A stretch of 64,000 nucleotides of DNA from Pseudarthrobacter sp. Fe7 (GCA_024372495.1 CP099977.1:3100001-3164000), one strand, 5' to 3'; positions 19,780 through 29,502 are shown, counted from the stretch's first letter. A program made the numbers and translations. The notes: a model not told the origin generated them from the sequence alone.

Positions 19780-20115
19780 CTACAGGCCCGGCCATGCTCC
19801 GTGCACGGTCCACCCCGCGCTCCGGGTAAAAGCGGCCAGCACCGGTCCCACACCGAAACGCGGACGCGGACAGATGGTCTGCCGCAACACCGCGTGGGTG
19901 CACTCCAGACCGCGGAGAGCATCCATAGCCTTGGCAGCGGCATCACTGGAACTCGCGCCATCAACCGTGAACCAGCCCGCGCTGTGGTCGGTCGCGTATT
20001 CAAGAACGAACGCCATAAACAATGCTTTCTGCACCCAACCGGGTTCAGACAGGGCCAATGGTCCCGCTTGGTCAAGGTCTGATACGTTTCCCTCCCAGAT
20101 GGCGACAAGGGGCAT
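19780..20115 (-). CDS. Hypothetical protein (111 aa)
   Basis: From ATG 20115: MPLVAIWEGNVSDLDQAGPL, then LFMAFVLEYATDHSAGWFTV and AAAKAMDALRGLECTHAVL. Balanced composition typical of a real soluble protein. It follows another minus-strand frame (20128-20349) by 12 bases, so the two may be co-transcribed. No family known to me. Confidence 0.6.
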   Translation of the reverse strand: MPLVAIWEGNVSDLDQAGPLALSEPGWVQKALFMAFVLEYATDHSAGWFTVDGASSSDAAAKAMDALRGLECTHAVLRQTICPRPRFGVGPVLAAFTRSAGWTVHGAWPGL

Positions 20116-20127
20116 GAGCCCTGCACA

Positions 20128-20349
20128 TCAGTCCCATGACAGGAGACCGGTCTGGATCATCTGCCAAAGGAGCCTGGAAGGGTTGGGAAACCCCTTCCAG
20201 GCATCAGCGGCCTTGGGGCTGTGCGTGGCGGACCAGCCGCCGCCCGGCACGATGCGCGGGAGCCGGACCTTGGGGTTGGGGGCGTGCTCCCGGGCTGCTG
20301 CCGAAGCTCTCCCGCCAAAACACCGCTTCTGCCTAGCAGCTGCCCACAC
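20128..20349 (-). CDS. Small hypothetical protein (73 aa)
   Basis: From GTG 20349. The C-terminal two thirds (PRIVPGGGWSATHSPKAADA, then FPNPSRLLWQMIQTGLLSWD) look protein-like; the Arg-rich start is less convincing, so the start codon is uncertain. It precedes the 111-aa gene by 12 bases. Confidence 0.4.
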   Translation of the reverse strand: MWAAARQKRCFGGRASAAAREHAPNPKVRLPRIVPGGGWSATHSPKAADAWKGFPNPSRLLWQMIQTGLLSWD

Positions 20350-20643
20350 TGTCTCTTCTCCTGCTGCAGCTGGTCAAACCGGACCGGCGTCGTCCAGGGC
20401 ACTCGCCTGGTGCGCAGGCGGCACATGCCGGAGCATTACGGGAGTACTCGCGGGTGGAACGGGCATTGCTTCGTTGGGAGACCGCGGGCGCCGCTGATTG
20501 CCGAGACGAGTACGAATGTCAGAGGATCGTGTCTCGTACGGCTTTCCGTTTCCTGACGGTGAGGTGTGCCCGACGGGAACGTCCAGGCTGTCGCTCACAA
20601 CAGGCCGGTGCGAGTGGTCCGGCGGGCTGTACCGCATTCACGG

Positions 20644-20890
20644 CTACATCTTGGGGGCTGTGTAAACGGGCTTGAGGTCCCGGGAGAGCTCGTCCCAGTG
20701 CTGCCGGGGCGCGTAGCGGAAAATGTTGCCGAGCAGATGGATCACGCACGGCCGGACCATGGATTGCTCCCAGACGTGGTGATCGCCTCGGGAAAACCCT
20801 TCAGCCCGTCGCAGACGGCGATGCACCCGTCTTCCACGCCGCGGTTCTTGATCCGGGCAAAACCCCGAGCCACTAGTGTGCGCCCTCCCC
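20644..20890 (-). mobile_element. IS256-family (Mutator type) transposase remnant
   Basis: Minus strand reads ARIKNRGVEDGCIAVCDGLK then GFPEAITT, and after a frame change HVWEQSMVRPCVIHLLGNIF then RYAPRQHWDELSRDLKPVYT. This is the central part of IS256-type transposases (family pattern KNRGVxD...CDGLKGLPEAI...W...QxCxxHLxRN). Both ends of the gene are missing, so the element is dead. Confidence 0.8.
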
Positions 20891-21043
20891 CGCCGCCTCC
20901 GGCCCGGATTCCGGGGATGTCGCGTTCGCCGCTGACAGTGACGCCCCGGACCGCCGCGGCAACAGTTTCAACAAACCGGCCCGGTAGTGGCGTGTGTTCG
21001 AGATCGCAGAACCCTGGCCATGGGGTGCTCTATTGTTGCGGCT

Positions 21044-21388
21044 ATGGGAAGAGCATCTGCGTCCCGGATCCGGATCACGCAGAAAACGGTGAGAGGTAAG
21101 AATCTGGTCGGGGCCATCTGGAACGGGAAAGTCATTGCCGAGTCGGAGGACAGGGTGGTGGTTGAGGGCAATCACTATTTTCCGCGTGAGGCAGTGAATC
21201 CGCTGTATCTGGGGGGCAGCGACATGTATTCCATCTGCCCGTGGAAGGGGCAGGCCAGCTATCACACGCTGGAGGTTGATGGCCAGGTCAACGTCGATGC
21301 GGCCTGGTTCTACAGCGACCCCAAAAGGCGGGCCGCGCCGATCAAGGATCGTATTGCCTTCTGGCGGGGTGTGCGGATCGAGGAATGA
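21044..21388 (+). CDS. DUF427 family protein (114 aa)
   Basis: MGRASASRIRITQKTVRGKN, IWNGKVIAESEDRVVVEGNH, YFPREAVNPLYL, then SICPWKGQASYHTLEVDGQV and AWFYSDPK match single-domain DUF427 proteins. Start chosen at ATG 21044; the frame extends upstream to 20987. A two-domain DUF427 protein is encoded at 26107-26872. The biochemical role of DUF427 is not established. Confidence 0.85.
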   Translation: MGRASASRIRITQKTVRGKNLVGAIWNGKVIAESEDRVVVEGNHYFPREAVNPLYLGGSDMYSICPWKGQASYHTLEVDGQVNVDAAWFYSDPKRRAAPIKDRIAFWRGVRIEE

Positions 21389-21401
21389 CGTGCCGGGCTG
21401 G

Positions 21402-21791
21402 TCAGAGGTAGCTGCAGATCCTGGACTGGTCGCAGGCAGCCGGGTCTCCAGCCGCAACGGCATGGTATGAGGCGGCTACCCCTGCCCGGAGCGCGGTCAG
21501 TTCGGCAATCTTCGTATCCAGTTCAGCCAGTTGGCCGGCCAGAATGTCCCTGACGTGGGCGCACGGGGCCCGGCCGGGCTCCTGGACGGCAAGGATGTTG
21601 CGGATCTGGTTTACGGACAGCCCGGCAGCTCTGCCCCGGGCGATGAAATCAAGCCGGTCAACACTGTTTTGGTCGTATTGGCGGTACCCGTTGGTGCCGC
21701 GTCGGGCTGGCGGGAGTAGCCCCTGCTCTTCGTAGAACCGAAGGGTCTTTGGCGTCATCGCCACAACTTCGGCAACTTCACCGATACGCAT
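21402..21791 (-). CDS. merR: MerR-family metal-responsive regulator
   Basis: 129 residues. N-terminal winged HTH (MRIGEVAEVVAMTPKTLRFY, EEQGLLPPARRGTNGYRQY), a dimerisation helix, and Cys at 77, 120 and 126. A Cys near position 77 marks divalent-metal sensors in this family (CueR has Ser there), and three Cys at these spacings fit the Hg(II) site of MerR. Divergent from mercuric reductase. Predicted to repress, and with metal activate, the operator at 21923-21944. The symbol rests on context. Confidence 0.85.
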   Translation of the reverse strand: MRIGEVAEVVAMTPKTLRFYEEQGLLPPARRGTNGYRQYDQNSVDRLDFIARGRAAGLSVNQIRNILAVQEPGRAPCAHVRDILAGQLAELDTKIAELTALRAGVAASYHAVAAGDPAACDQSRICSYL

Positions 21792-21919
21792 GTTTGGTCC
21801 TCTTTTCCACGATGCCGGCGAGCCCGTTTGGGGGCTCCTGGACGACCCCCGTACTTTCCAGTTTAGGTGAAGGTTTCCTGGTCAGCCGAACCGTCTGACG
21901 TCAGGGATCCCGGTTTTTC

Positions 21920-21944
21920 TTGACCTTCCCCTACAGGGGAAGGT
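21920..21944 (+). promoter_or_regulatory. MerR-type promoter/operator for merA
   Basis: A -35 box TTGACC (21920-21925) runs into a perfect dyad, ACCTTCCCCT and AGGGGAAGGT around AC (21923-21944). A weak -10 (CAGGGT) follows with about 20 bp spacing, the long spacer expected for MerR-family promoters. The dyad sequence is close to that used by CueR-type regulators rather than classic mer operators. Confidence 0.75.
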
Positions 21945-22034
21945 GCAGGGTGGGACCAGGAAGGACGAGCGTCCGCCCGGCAAGCTTTCACGGCCGGCGG
22001 CGGACTTGTCGACTTTGACGCATCCGGAGGTTTC

Positions 22035-23480
22035 ATGTCTGCTTTGCAACGTTTTGATTTTGATCTGGCAGTTGTCGGTTCCGGTGGGGGTGCCTTCGCT
22101 GCGGCCATCCGTGCCACGAACCTGGGCAAGAGCGTCCTGATGGTGGAGCGGTCAACCATTGGCGGGACCTGCGTGAATACCGGGTGCGTTCCTTCCAAGG
22201 CGCTTCTTGCCGCCGCCGAGGCCCGGCACGTGGCCATGGACGCCGGAAGCAGGTTCCCAGGGATCACTGCAGGCGTTGGCCCGGTGGACATGCCGGGGCT
22301 GATGAGCGGGAAGCGCGACCTGGTGGAGGGTATGCGTTCGGAGAAGTATGCCGATCTGATTGAGGACTACGGCTGGGAGCTCCGCCACGGCACGGCCGCC
22401 TTTGCTGGCACGCCGGAGGAACCGGTGCTGGATATCGTTTCCGATGACGGCACCCGGGAGACCGTCACGGCGTCCCACTATCTGGTGGCGACAGGTTCCA
22501 CTCCGTGGGTTCCGGCGGTCCCCGGACTTCAGGACACGAACTACCTGACATCGGCCACGGCGATGGAGTTGGACGAGGTTCCGGAGTCGCTGCTGGTCGT
22601 CGGCGGCGGCTTTGTGGCCCTGGAGCAGGCCCAGCTCTTCGCGCGGCTTGGATCGAAGGTGACGATGCTGGTCCGATCGCGCCTCGCGTCAGCGGAGGAA
22701 CCTGGAGTTTCACTGGCCCTGATGAGTGTCTTCACCGATGAGGGCATCCGGGTCATCCGCCGGGCCACGCTGGTTTCGGTTAACCATGATGCGGTGACCG
22801 GCGGTGTGACGGCAGTGGCAGACGTCGCCGGCAGCCGGCAGGAGTTCCGGGCCGCCCGGGTGCTGATGGCCACTGGGCGGCGCCCCGTCATCGACGGACT
22901 GAACCTGGATACCGTCGGGGTGAAGACGGGGGAACGGGGCGAAGTCCTCGTGCGAAAGTCCTTGGCCAGCACCAACCCGCGGGTCTGGGCCGCCGGCGAC
23001 GTGACCGGGCACCGGGAGTTCGTCTACGTCGCGTCTGCCCACGGAGCCTTGGCTGTGGACAACGCGTTCGGCAATGCTGGCCGGGAGGTTGATTACCGGC
23101 ACCTGCCCCGGGTGGCCTTTACCAGCCCGGCCGTGGCCGCGGTCGGGCTGACCGATAGAGAGGCAAACGGCGCCGGGATCACCTGTGAGTGCCGTGTCCT
23201 GCCGTTGGACTATGTTCCGCGCGCCTTGGTGAACCGGGACACCCGGGGCTTCATCAAGCTCGTGGCCGAGAACGGCACCGGGAAAATCCTGGGACTCACA
23301 GCAGTCGGCAAGGAAGCCGGAGACCTGGCCGCGGCCGGGGTCTACGTCCTGGAAGCAGGCATGACTGTTGACCAGGTCGCCAACCTGTGGAGCCCCTACC
23401 TGACCATGGCCGAAGGGATCAAGATAGCGGCCCAGTCCTACACCACCGACATCTCCCGGCTCTCGTGCTGCGCAACCTGA
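22035..23480 (+). CDS. merA: Mercuric reductase
   Basis: 481-residue flavoprotein disulfide reductase. FAD loop GSGGGAFAAA at 15-24; redox pair Cys46/Cys51 in GGTCVNTGCVPSKALL; NAD(P) loop VVGGGFVALEQAQ; second FAD motif VWAAGDVTG; and the C-terminal vicinal pair Cys478-Cys479 (SRLSCCAT) that binds Hg(II) in MerA. No N-terminal heavy-metal domain. It reduces Hg(II) to Hg(0) with NADPH in the cytoplasm. A GGAGG ribosome site lies 4 bases before the ATG. Divergent from the MerR gene; no merT/merP-type mercury transporter is recognised nearby. Confidence 0.92.
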   Translation: MSALQRFDFDLAVVGSGGGAFAAAIRATNLGKSVLMVERSTIGGTCVNTGCVPSKALLAAAEARHVAMDAGSRFPGITAGVGPVDMPGLMSGKRDLVEGMRSEKYADLIEDYGWELRHGTAAFAGTPEEPVLDIVSDDGTRETVTASHYLVATGSTPWVPAVPGLQDTNYLTSATAMELDEVPESLLVVGGGFVALEQAQLFARLGSKVTMLVRSRLASAEEPGVSLALMSVFTDEGIRVIRRATLVSVNHDAVTGGVTAVADVAGSRQEFRAARVLMATGRRPVIDGLNLDTVGVKTGERGEVLVRKSLASTNPRVWAAGDVTGHREFVYVASAHGALAVDNAFGNAGREVDYRHLPRVAFTSPAVAAVGLTDREANGAGITCECRVLPLDYVPRALVNRDTRGFIKLVAENGTGKILGLTAVGKEAGDLAAAGVYVLEAGMTVDQVANLWSPYLTMAEGIKIAAQSYTTDISRLSCCAT

Positions 23481-23523
23481 CCACGCCAGGGGCCGGCCCG
23501 AACCAACACGAAAGGCAGAACTG

Positions 23524-24888
23524 ATGGAAGAGCATTTCGATGTGGCCGTCCTGGGCATGGGCCCCGGAGGTGAAGTGGCAGCCAGCCGGCTTTTGAAGGC
23601 GGCCAGGAAAGTCGCCGTGATCGAACGCGAGTTGATCGGCGGGGAATGCGCCTACTGGGCCTGCGTTCCCTCTAAAACCCTCCTCCGGCCACCCGAAGCG
23701 AGGACCGCAGCAAACCGCGCGGCCGGCGTCACCGGAGCGTCACTGGACTGGGCTGCTGCCAGCGACTACCGGGACTACATGATCCGGCACCTCGAGGACA
23801 AGGCCCAGGTCGACGGCTACACGGGGCAGGGCGCGACGGTCATCAAAGCCGAAGCCAGGATCACCGGGCCCGGCACCCTGCAGGCCGGCGATATGACGAT
23901 CACCGCCGACCACATCATCGTCGCCACCGGCTCCGAGGCGGTCGTCCCCGAGCTCGAGGGCGCCGAAAACGTGACTATCTGGACCAACCGGGAAACCTTC
24001 ACCGCCACCGAATTACCCAAGCGCGCGGTGGTGATTGGCGGCAGCGCCGTGGGCGTAGAAACGGCCACGTTCCTGGCCCGCTTCGGCGTGGATGTCACCC
24101 TGGTGCACCGCGGCCAGGCCCTGCTGGAACGCGAAGAGCCCCGTGTCGGGGAGTTGGCCCGGCTCCATCTCGAGGAGGCCGGCGTCAAGGTGCGGCTGGA
24201 CGCCCGTGCCGCCCGGGCACGGCGGGAAGGAAACGGCAGCGTTCTGGAGCTCGACGACGGCACATCGGTGAGTACCGACGTCGTCATTTTCGCGACCGGC
24301 CGCAGGCCCCGGAGCCAGGACCTGGGCTTCGAAACGGCAGGGGTCACCCTCAATGACCGGGGCGCCGTGCAGATCGACGAACATTGCCGGGCCGGGGACA
24401 CAGTGTGGGCGATCGGCGATGTCACAGGCGTCATGCCCTTCACCCACGTTGCCAAGTACCAGGGCCGCATCGTCGCAGACGCCATCCTCGGCCGCCCTCG
24501 GCCGGCCACCTACGAGGGCATCCCGCGGGTGGTCTTCGGCGATCCGGAAATCGCGGCCGCAGGGATCACCCAGGCCCAGGCCGATGAGCAGGGACGATCC
24601 ACCGCGTTCGCCGAACTGGACCTGGCCGAATCACTCGCCCGCCCATGGACCTATGAACAGGAACCCCGCGGACACCTCGGACTCCTCACCGACACCGACG
24701 AAGGGATCCTCATCGGGGCCTGGGCTGTATCTCCCCTGGCCGGGGAATGGATCCACCAGGCCTCCCTCGCCATCCGGGCCCGGATCCCGATCGCAGCCCT
24801 GCACGACCAGGTTGCGCAGTTCCCCAGCTACAGCGAGGCCTTCCAAATGGCCCTTGAAAACCTCAAATACAGAAAGGAAACGCTATGA
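23524..24888 (+). CDS. FAD-dependent pyridine nucleotide-disulfide oxidoreductase
   Basis: 454 residues. FAD motif [10 protein letters not shown] at 11-20; redox Cys42/Cys47 in [19 protein letters not shown](P) motif [15 protein letters not shown]; second FAD motif VWAIGDVTG. The C-terminal active-site His-Glu pair of lipoamide dehydrogenase is absent (the region reads QFPSYSEAF), and there is no Cys-Cys tail, so it is neither E3 nor MerA. It overlaps the thioredoxin gene by ATGA, suggesting a reductase acting with that thioredoxin or on a low-molecular-weight substrate. Confidence 0.88.
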   Translation: MEEHFDVAVLGMGPGGEVAASRLLKAARKVAVIERELIGGECAYWACVPSKTLLRPPEARTAANRAAGVTGASLDWAAASDYRDYMIRHLEDKAQVDGYTGQGATVIKAEARITGPGTLQAGDMTITADHIIVATGSEAVVPELEGAENVTIWTNRETFTATELPKRAVVIGGSAVGVETATFLARFGVDVTLVHRGQALLEREEPRVGELARLHLEEAGVKVRLDARAARARREGNGSVLELDDGTSVSTDVVIFATGRRPRSQDLGFETAGVTLNDRGAVQIDEHCRAGDTVWAIGDVTGVMPFTHVAKYQGRIVADAILGRPRPATYEGIPRVVFGDPEIAAAGITQAQADEQGRSTAFAELDLAESLARPWTYEQEPRGHLGLLTDTDEGILIGAWAVSPLAGEWIHQASLAIRARIPIAALHDQVAQFPSYSEAFQMALENLKYRKETL

Positions 24889-25234
24889 GCACCGCAAAAG
24901 ATGTCACCGATGCCACGTTCGACCACGAGGTGCTGCGATCGGACAAACCGGTCATCGTGGATTTTTGGGCGGACTGGTGCGGGCCCTGCAGGATGGTCTC
25001 CCCGTCCTGGACCAGATCGCCGCCGAGCACGCCGGCGCAGTCGACGTCGTGAAGGTCAATATCGACGAAAACCCCCAGGTCGCCGCGGAATACGGCATCA
25101 CCTCCATCCCGGCCATCTACCTGTTCAAGGACGGTGCCCTGAAATCCTCGGTGGTCGGCGCCCGGCCCAAGCGATACCTTGAGAAGGAATTCGCGCAGTA
25201 CCTGCACCAACCGTCAGCGGAAAACCACGGATAA
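24885..25234 (+). pseudogene. trx: Thioredoxin, frameshifted
   Basis: Starts [33 protein letters not shown] has the active site Cys32/Cys35. One base is missing near 25003 (CCCC followed by G); the next frame continues [34 protein letters not shown] (with cis-Pro) to 25234. About 116 residues, normal for thioredoxin. Translationally coupled to the flavoprotein reductase. Probably intact in the organism. Confidence 0.88.
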
Positions 25235-25422
25235 CCGCACCCGGGAGTGCCGCCGATCCGGCCGTATCACAAGCCCAGCAAGGTTGAACAGATGGTTGAA
25301 AAGGCGTCAAAGATACCTCTGGGCAAACCGTGCTCCGCGCGTGATACCCCCGGAGGCGGCTGGAACCTCACGCCCCGGCTCTGCGGCCACCGGCAAGCAA
25401 GTGCTACTGAAGGAGAACCAGC

Positions 25423-26098
25423 ATGAAGCCCTCACTCATTGTTTTCGATGTCAATGAAACCCTGTCGGATATGTCCCCCATGGGTCAGCGGTTCGTTGAC
25501 GTCGGCGCCCCGGCACCTGAGGCGAAGCTATGGTTCGCCACCCTGCTGCGGGACGGTTTTGCCCTCACCGCCGCCGGAGATAACGGCAGTTTCGCAGTCA
25601 TCGGCGCGGAAGCCCTGCGCGGGCTGCTGACCGGCACGGACCTGAACCGTGACACCGAGGCTGCCGTGGAGCACATCATGACCGGGTTCTCCGGTCTCGG
25701 GTTGCACCCGGATGTCGTCACCGGAGTCAAGGCCCTCCACGCAGCCGGATACCGCCTGGCCACCTTGACCAACGGCTCAACCCAAGTCGCAGAGCAACTC
25801 TTTACCGATGCTGGCATCCGGAACAACTTCGAGCCTGCTGCTATCCGTGGCGGATGCCCCCGCCTGGAAACCGGGCAGGCAGTCCTACCAGTACGCCGCG
25901 TCCGCCTGCGGCACCCGGCCCGGGGAGATGCTCCTGGTCGCCGTTCACCCCTGGGACCTTCACGGCGCGGCCCGCGCGGGCCTGGCCACCGCCTGGATCA
26001 ACCGGACAAGCGGGCCATACCCGAACTATTTCCAGGCCCCTGACTACACCGTCTCCGCCCTCGCTGATCTGGTCCCGGCCCTCTCCGCGGGAAACTGA
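25423..26098 (+). pseudogene. Haloacid dehalogenase type II (HAD superfamily), frameshifted
   Basis: Nucleophile Asp9 in VFDVNETLSD, then LATLTNGS (motif II Thr/Asn), then after a frame change near 25830 the Lys of AWKPG and VAVHPWDLHGAARAGLATAW, typical of L-2-haloacid dehalogenases. These hydrolyse short 2-haloacids to hydroxy acids. About 225 residues, normal length. GAAGGAG precedes the ATG. Placed upstream of an Asp-nucleophile hydrolase, so a dehalogenation route is possible, but HAD proteins of this type are broad in substrate. Confidence 0.82.
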
Positions 26099-26106
26099 GG
26101 CACCGT

Positions 26107-26872
26107 ATGGCTGTTCGGTTGAGTTCGGAAATGCGGTCCCTGGCACACGAGTTGCGCTACGAGCCGACTCCGCGCAGGATCAGGGCCGATGCCGGTGGCG
26201 TAACCCTTGTGGATTCCCAGAACGCCTTTGTCGTCTTCGAACCGCGGAAACCGACACCTGTCTTCGCGGTCCCGGAAGCGGACATCGCCGCAGATCTACT
26301 GGACGCCCCCGCCGGCCGCCCGGGGGAGGCCCGCGTTCATCCTTCGCTGCGCACACGGCCGAGGGCCAGGTGCTGACGCTGAGAAACGGGGACCTGGAAC
26401 TGCCGGAGGCGGGGTTCAGGGTTGCTGAGGCAGACCTGGCCGGCCATATCCTGCTGGATTTTGGTGCGTTTGACCAGTGGCGCGAGGAAGACGAGGTGGT
26501 CGAAGGCCACCCCCGGGACCCCTTCCACCGGATGGACGCGCGCGCCTCCTCGCGCCGGGTCAGGGTGGGCTACGGGACAACTGTCCTGGCCCAAAGCGTC
26601 CGGCCGGTTTTTGTTTACGAGACGATGCTGCCGGTGCGGACCTACCTGCCCCGGGAGGACATCGACTTCGGGGTCCTGGAACGCACCCCGCACAGCACGA
26701 TCTGCCCGTACAAGGGCACAGCATCGTACTGGTCAGTGACCGGCGGAGGATCCAGGGGCGAAAACATCGCCTGGAGCTATGAGTCGCCCCTTCAGGACGC
26801 CCTGCGCTCGAAGGCCTGATCGCCTTCTACGACGAACGGACCATCATTGATGTGGAAGGAAAGAACGCATGA
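26107..26872 (+). pseudogene. Two-domain DUF427 protein, frameshifted
   Basis: Starts MAVRLSSEMRSLAHELRYEP; frame changes near 26325 (to FAAHTAEGQVLTLRNGDLE) and near 26800 (to EGLIAFYDERTIIDVEGK), stopping at 26872. DUF427 features: VFVYETMLPVRTYLPREDID, then STICPYKGTASYWSV and IAWSYESPL. About 254 residues. The stop overlaps the hydrolase start (ATGA at 26869), so it belongs to the same operon. Function of the family unknown. Confidence 0.8.
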
Positions 26873-27687
26873 CTGAAGAGCAGGTGCTGCGGAAGACAGT
26901 CACCGTCAACGGGACCGGGTTGTCCTACCTGGAGGCGGGCACGGGCAGCGGCACGCCGTTGCTTTTGCTGCATGGCACCTTTTGGAGCCGAGTCTGGCTC
27001 CCGGTGCTCCCGGCCCTGGCCGCACAGGGCCGGTGTGTGGCACTCGACCTCCCGGGCTTCGGTGCCAGCAGCGGCGAGTTGGACATCCACGCCGCTACCG
27101 TGCCGAAGCTGGCAGAGATCGTGCTGGCGGCAGCGGACGCGTTGGGCCTGGATCGTTTTGATCTTGCCGGGCACGACATCGGCGGTGGAATCGCCCAGCA
27201 CCTGACGGCTGCCTCGGGACGGGTGCGGCGATTGGTCCTGATGAACTCGGTGATGTTCGACTCCTGGCCGGTACCGGCGGTTGAGCGGTTCCGCGACCCG
27301 GAAGTGCGAGCCGGGATGGGAGTGAACGACATGGTCGCCGCCCGGGCCGAAACGACCCGCAAAGCCGTAAGCCGGGAACTGAGCGACGATGAGGTGGCCG
27401 ACTACGTCTCACCTTGGAAAGACCCGGCCAGGGTCCGGTCCTGGATGGCAATGGCCGCCGCCGCGGATGCCCGCTACACCCTGGAGCTCGTTCCGGCTTT
27501 GAAAGCCGCAGCCGTCCCGACGCGTCTGGTCTGGGGCCGCGACGACGACTTCCAGAAAATCAGCTTTGCCCGCCGTTATGCGACGGAAATCCCGGCAACA
27601 GACCTGGTCGAAGTGCCGGGCAAGCACATACCAACAGAGGACAGCCCGGGACAGGTCGCGGCGGCCATCCTCGAACACCTGGCATGA
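26869..27687 (+). CDS. Alpha/beta hydrolase with Asp nucleophile (haloalkane dehalogenase / epoxide hydrolase-like)
   Basis: 272 residues. Oxyanion-hole segment LLLLHGTFW, nucleophile Asp103 in LAGHDIGGGIAQ, acid in LVWGRDDDFQ and His253 in GKHIPTEDSP. An Asp nucleophile followed by a small residue is typical of haloalkane or fluoroacetate dehalogenases and epoxide hydrolases rather than esterases. No signal peptide. A close paralogue is encoded at 43593-44416, so this enzyme type is duplicated in the island. Confidence 0.88.
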   Translation: MTEEQVLRKTVTVNGTGLSYLEAGTGSGTPLLLLHGTFWSRVWLPVLPALAAQGRCVALDLPGFGASSGELDIHAATVPKLAEIVLAAADALGLDRFDLAGHDIGGGIAQHLTAASGRVRRLVLMNSVMFDSWPVPAVERFRDPEVRAGMGVNDMVAARAETTRKAVSRELSDDEVADYVSPWKDPARVRSWMAMAAAADARYTLELVPALKAAAVPTRLVWGRDDDFQKISFARRYATEIPATDLVEVPGKHIPTEDSPGQVAAAILEHLA

Positions 27688-27751
27688 CAGTACACGCCAG
27701 CCGCGCCCAGCGGTGGACAGACGGGATGACGCCACCGGGGAGGAAGATGTG

Positions 27752-27973
27752 ATGAGCACCAGGCATGGGACAGCACTGCAGCCCAGTGAAGGGAATGACG
27801 TGCCGCCGGTCCCCGGCTGTGATGCCGGGCCTGCGGGCAGAATCGGGTTCGTGCTTCGCGAACTTGGGCACCTGCTGGCCCGCTGGCGGGACCGCCGGCG
27901 GGCCGCAGCGAACCAGGGGCCCGGCCCGGCTGTTCGGGGGCTGGCGGGCCACCGGCAGGCCCCTCGGGCGTGA
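27752..27973 (+). CDS. Small hypothetical protein (73 aa)
   Basis: ATG 27752 with GGGAGGA upstream. MSTRHGTALQPSEGNDVPPV, then FVLRELGHLLARWRDRRRAA. An amphipathic, basic C-terminal half; no known family. Lies 22 bases before the permease gene and may be a small accessory protein or leader. Confidence 0.45.
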   Translation: MSTRHGTALQPSEGNDVPPVPGCDAGPAGRIGFVLRELGHLLARWRDRRRAAANQGPGPAVRGLAGHRQAPRA

Positions 27974-27995
27974 GGGACAGAGGGGGAACGCGCTG

Positions 27996-29502
27996 ATGAT
28001 GCTGTTGCAGACGGCGGGGCAGAGCCTGCTGGAGGCGTTTTTCATGTTCTGGGCCACCTTGTGGGCCCTGATTTTCGGATTTACCCTGTCCGGGGCGGTG
28101 CAGGCGTTCGTGTCCCGGCACGAGATGCAGAAAGCCATGGGTGATCACAGGCCCGGGACGGTGGTGCGCACCGGGTTGCTCGGTGCCGCGTCTTCAAGCT
28201 GTTCCTACGCGGCGACGGCGCTGGCGAAATCGCTGTTCCAGCGTGGCGCGGATTTCAACGCGGCGATGGTGTTCATGGTCGCCTCCACCAACCTCGTGGT
28301 CGAACTGGGTATCGTGCTGTGGCTGCTGATCGGGTGGCAGTTCGCCCTGGCCGAATTTGTGGGCGGAGCGATCATGATCGCCCTGTTCGTGCTGATCGCC
28401 CCGCGCGTTTCCCCGCCGCGGAACTCGAACAGGCCAGGGAGCGGCTCAACGCCCGCGCTTCCGTCAACGGCCGTGCCGCGGAGTCTGACGAGGCCGAACG
28501 GCACGGGGTGGGCCTGTGGCAGCGGTTGCTTTCAAAGGCAGGCTGGGCCGATGCCGCCGGGTACGCGGTCTCGGACGTGAGCATGCTGCGCCGGGAGCTG
28601 TTCATCGGCTACCTGGTCGCCGGGATTCTGGCGGTCGCCGTCCCCGCTTCGGCCTATACCGTCGTGTTCTTCTCAGGTCACGGGTTCTGGACGGATCTGG
28701 AGAACGTCATCGTCGGCCCGTTCTTGCGTTCATCAGCTTCGTCTGCTCGATCGGGAACGTTCCCCTGGCCGCGGCCCTGTTCAAAGGCGGCCTGAGCTTC
28801 GGCGGGACCGTCGCGTTCGTCTTCGCGGACCTCATCGCCCTGCCCCTGGTCATCATCTATGCCAAGTTCTATGGACGCCGCATCGCCACCCGGATCTTTT
28901 TCTCGTTCTGGGCGGTCATGAGCGTCTCCGGCCTGGTCGTCGACCTGCTCTTCCGGGCCGCAGGGATCCCCGCTCCCGCCCGTCCCGCAGAGATCGCCCA
29001 CACCTCCTTCGAGTGGAACTACACCACCTGGCTGAACATCATCGCCATCGCCGTCGCCGCCGTCGTGTACTGGCTGTACCGGAACAGGGAGCGCTTCGGC
29101 GGGATGGAGAAATACGCCAAAGACCCGGTGTGCGGGATGCAGGTGGAGCGCGCCCATGCCCCCGCCGCCCACACCCACGCGGGAACCACGTATTACTTCT
29201 GCTCCGACCGGTGCCACGAAAAATTCGTGACTGACCCCGAAAAATACATCAACCAGCCCGGTACCGAACCCATGCCACCAAGTGCCCCGGAGCCCACGGC
29301 AGGCCGTGATGAAGAGTCCTCCGGGACACCGGAAAAGGGCAGCAGCCTGGCCGCCGGCACGGTGACGGATCCGGTGTGCGGGATGAGCGTCGATACCGCC
29401 AACCCGGGCGCAACCCTCGTTCACGGCAGGACCTGCTACTTCTGCTCAGAAGGTTGCCGTGATGCCTTCGCCGCTGACCCGGCCGGTTCCTCACGCACCT
29501 GA
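27996..29502 (+). pseudogene. Permease (COG0701-type) with two C-terminal YHS domains, frameshifted
   Basis: About 500 residues from ATG 27996. Hydrophobic segments start at residue 8; LGAASSSCSYAATALAKSLF is the conserved Cys/Ser segment of this permease family (relatives are ArsP-like). One base is missing near 28420 and another near 28725; the frame then continues FISFVCSIGNVPLAAALFKG. The tail carries two YHS domains (DPVCGMQV...YYFCSDRC and DPVCGMSV...CYFCSEGC), Cys-rich modules found in metal-transport proteins. Probably exports a metal or metalloid species; the specific ion is unknown. Same direction as merA. Confidence 0.82.

Noticed and set aside
24353..25234. 293-codon frame joined to the thioredoxin tail
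   Set aside because: Its first part is an out-of-frame reading of the flavoprotein gene; only the last part is thioredoxin, reached through a frame break.
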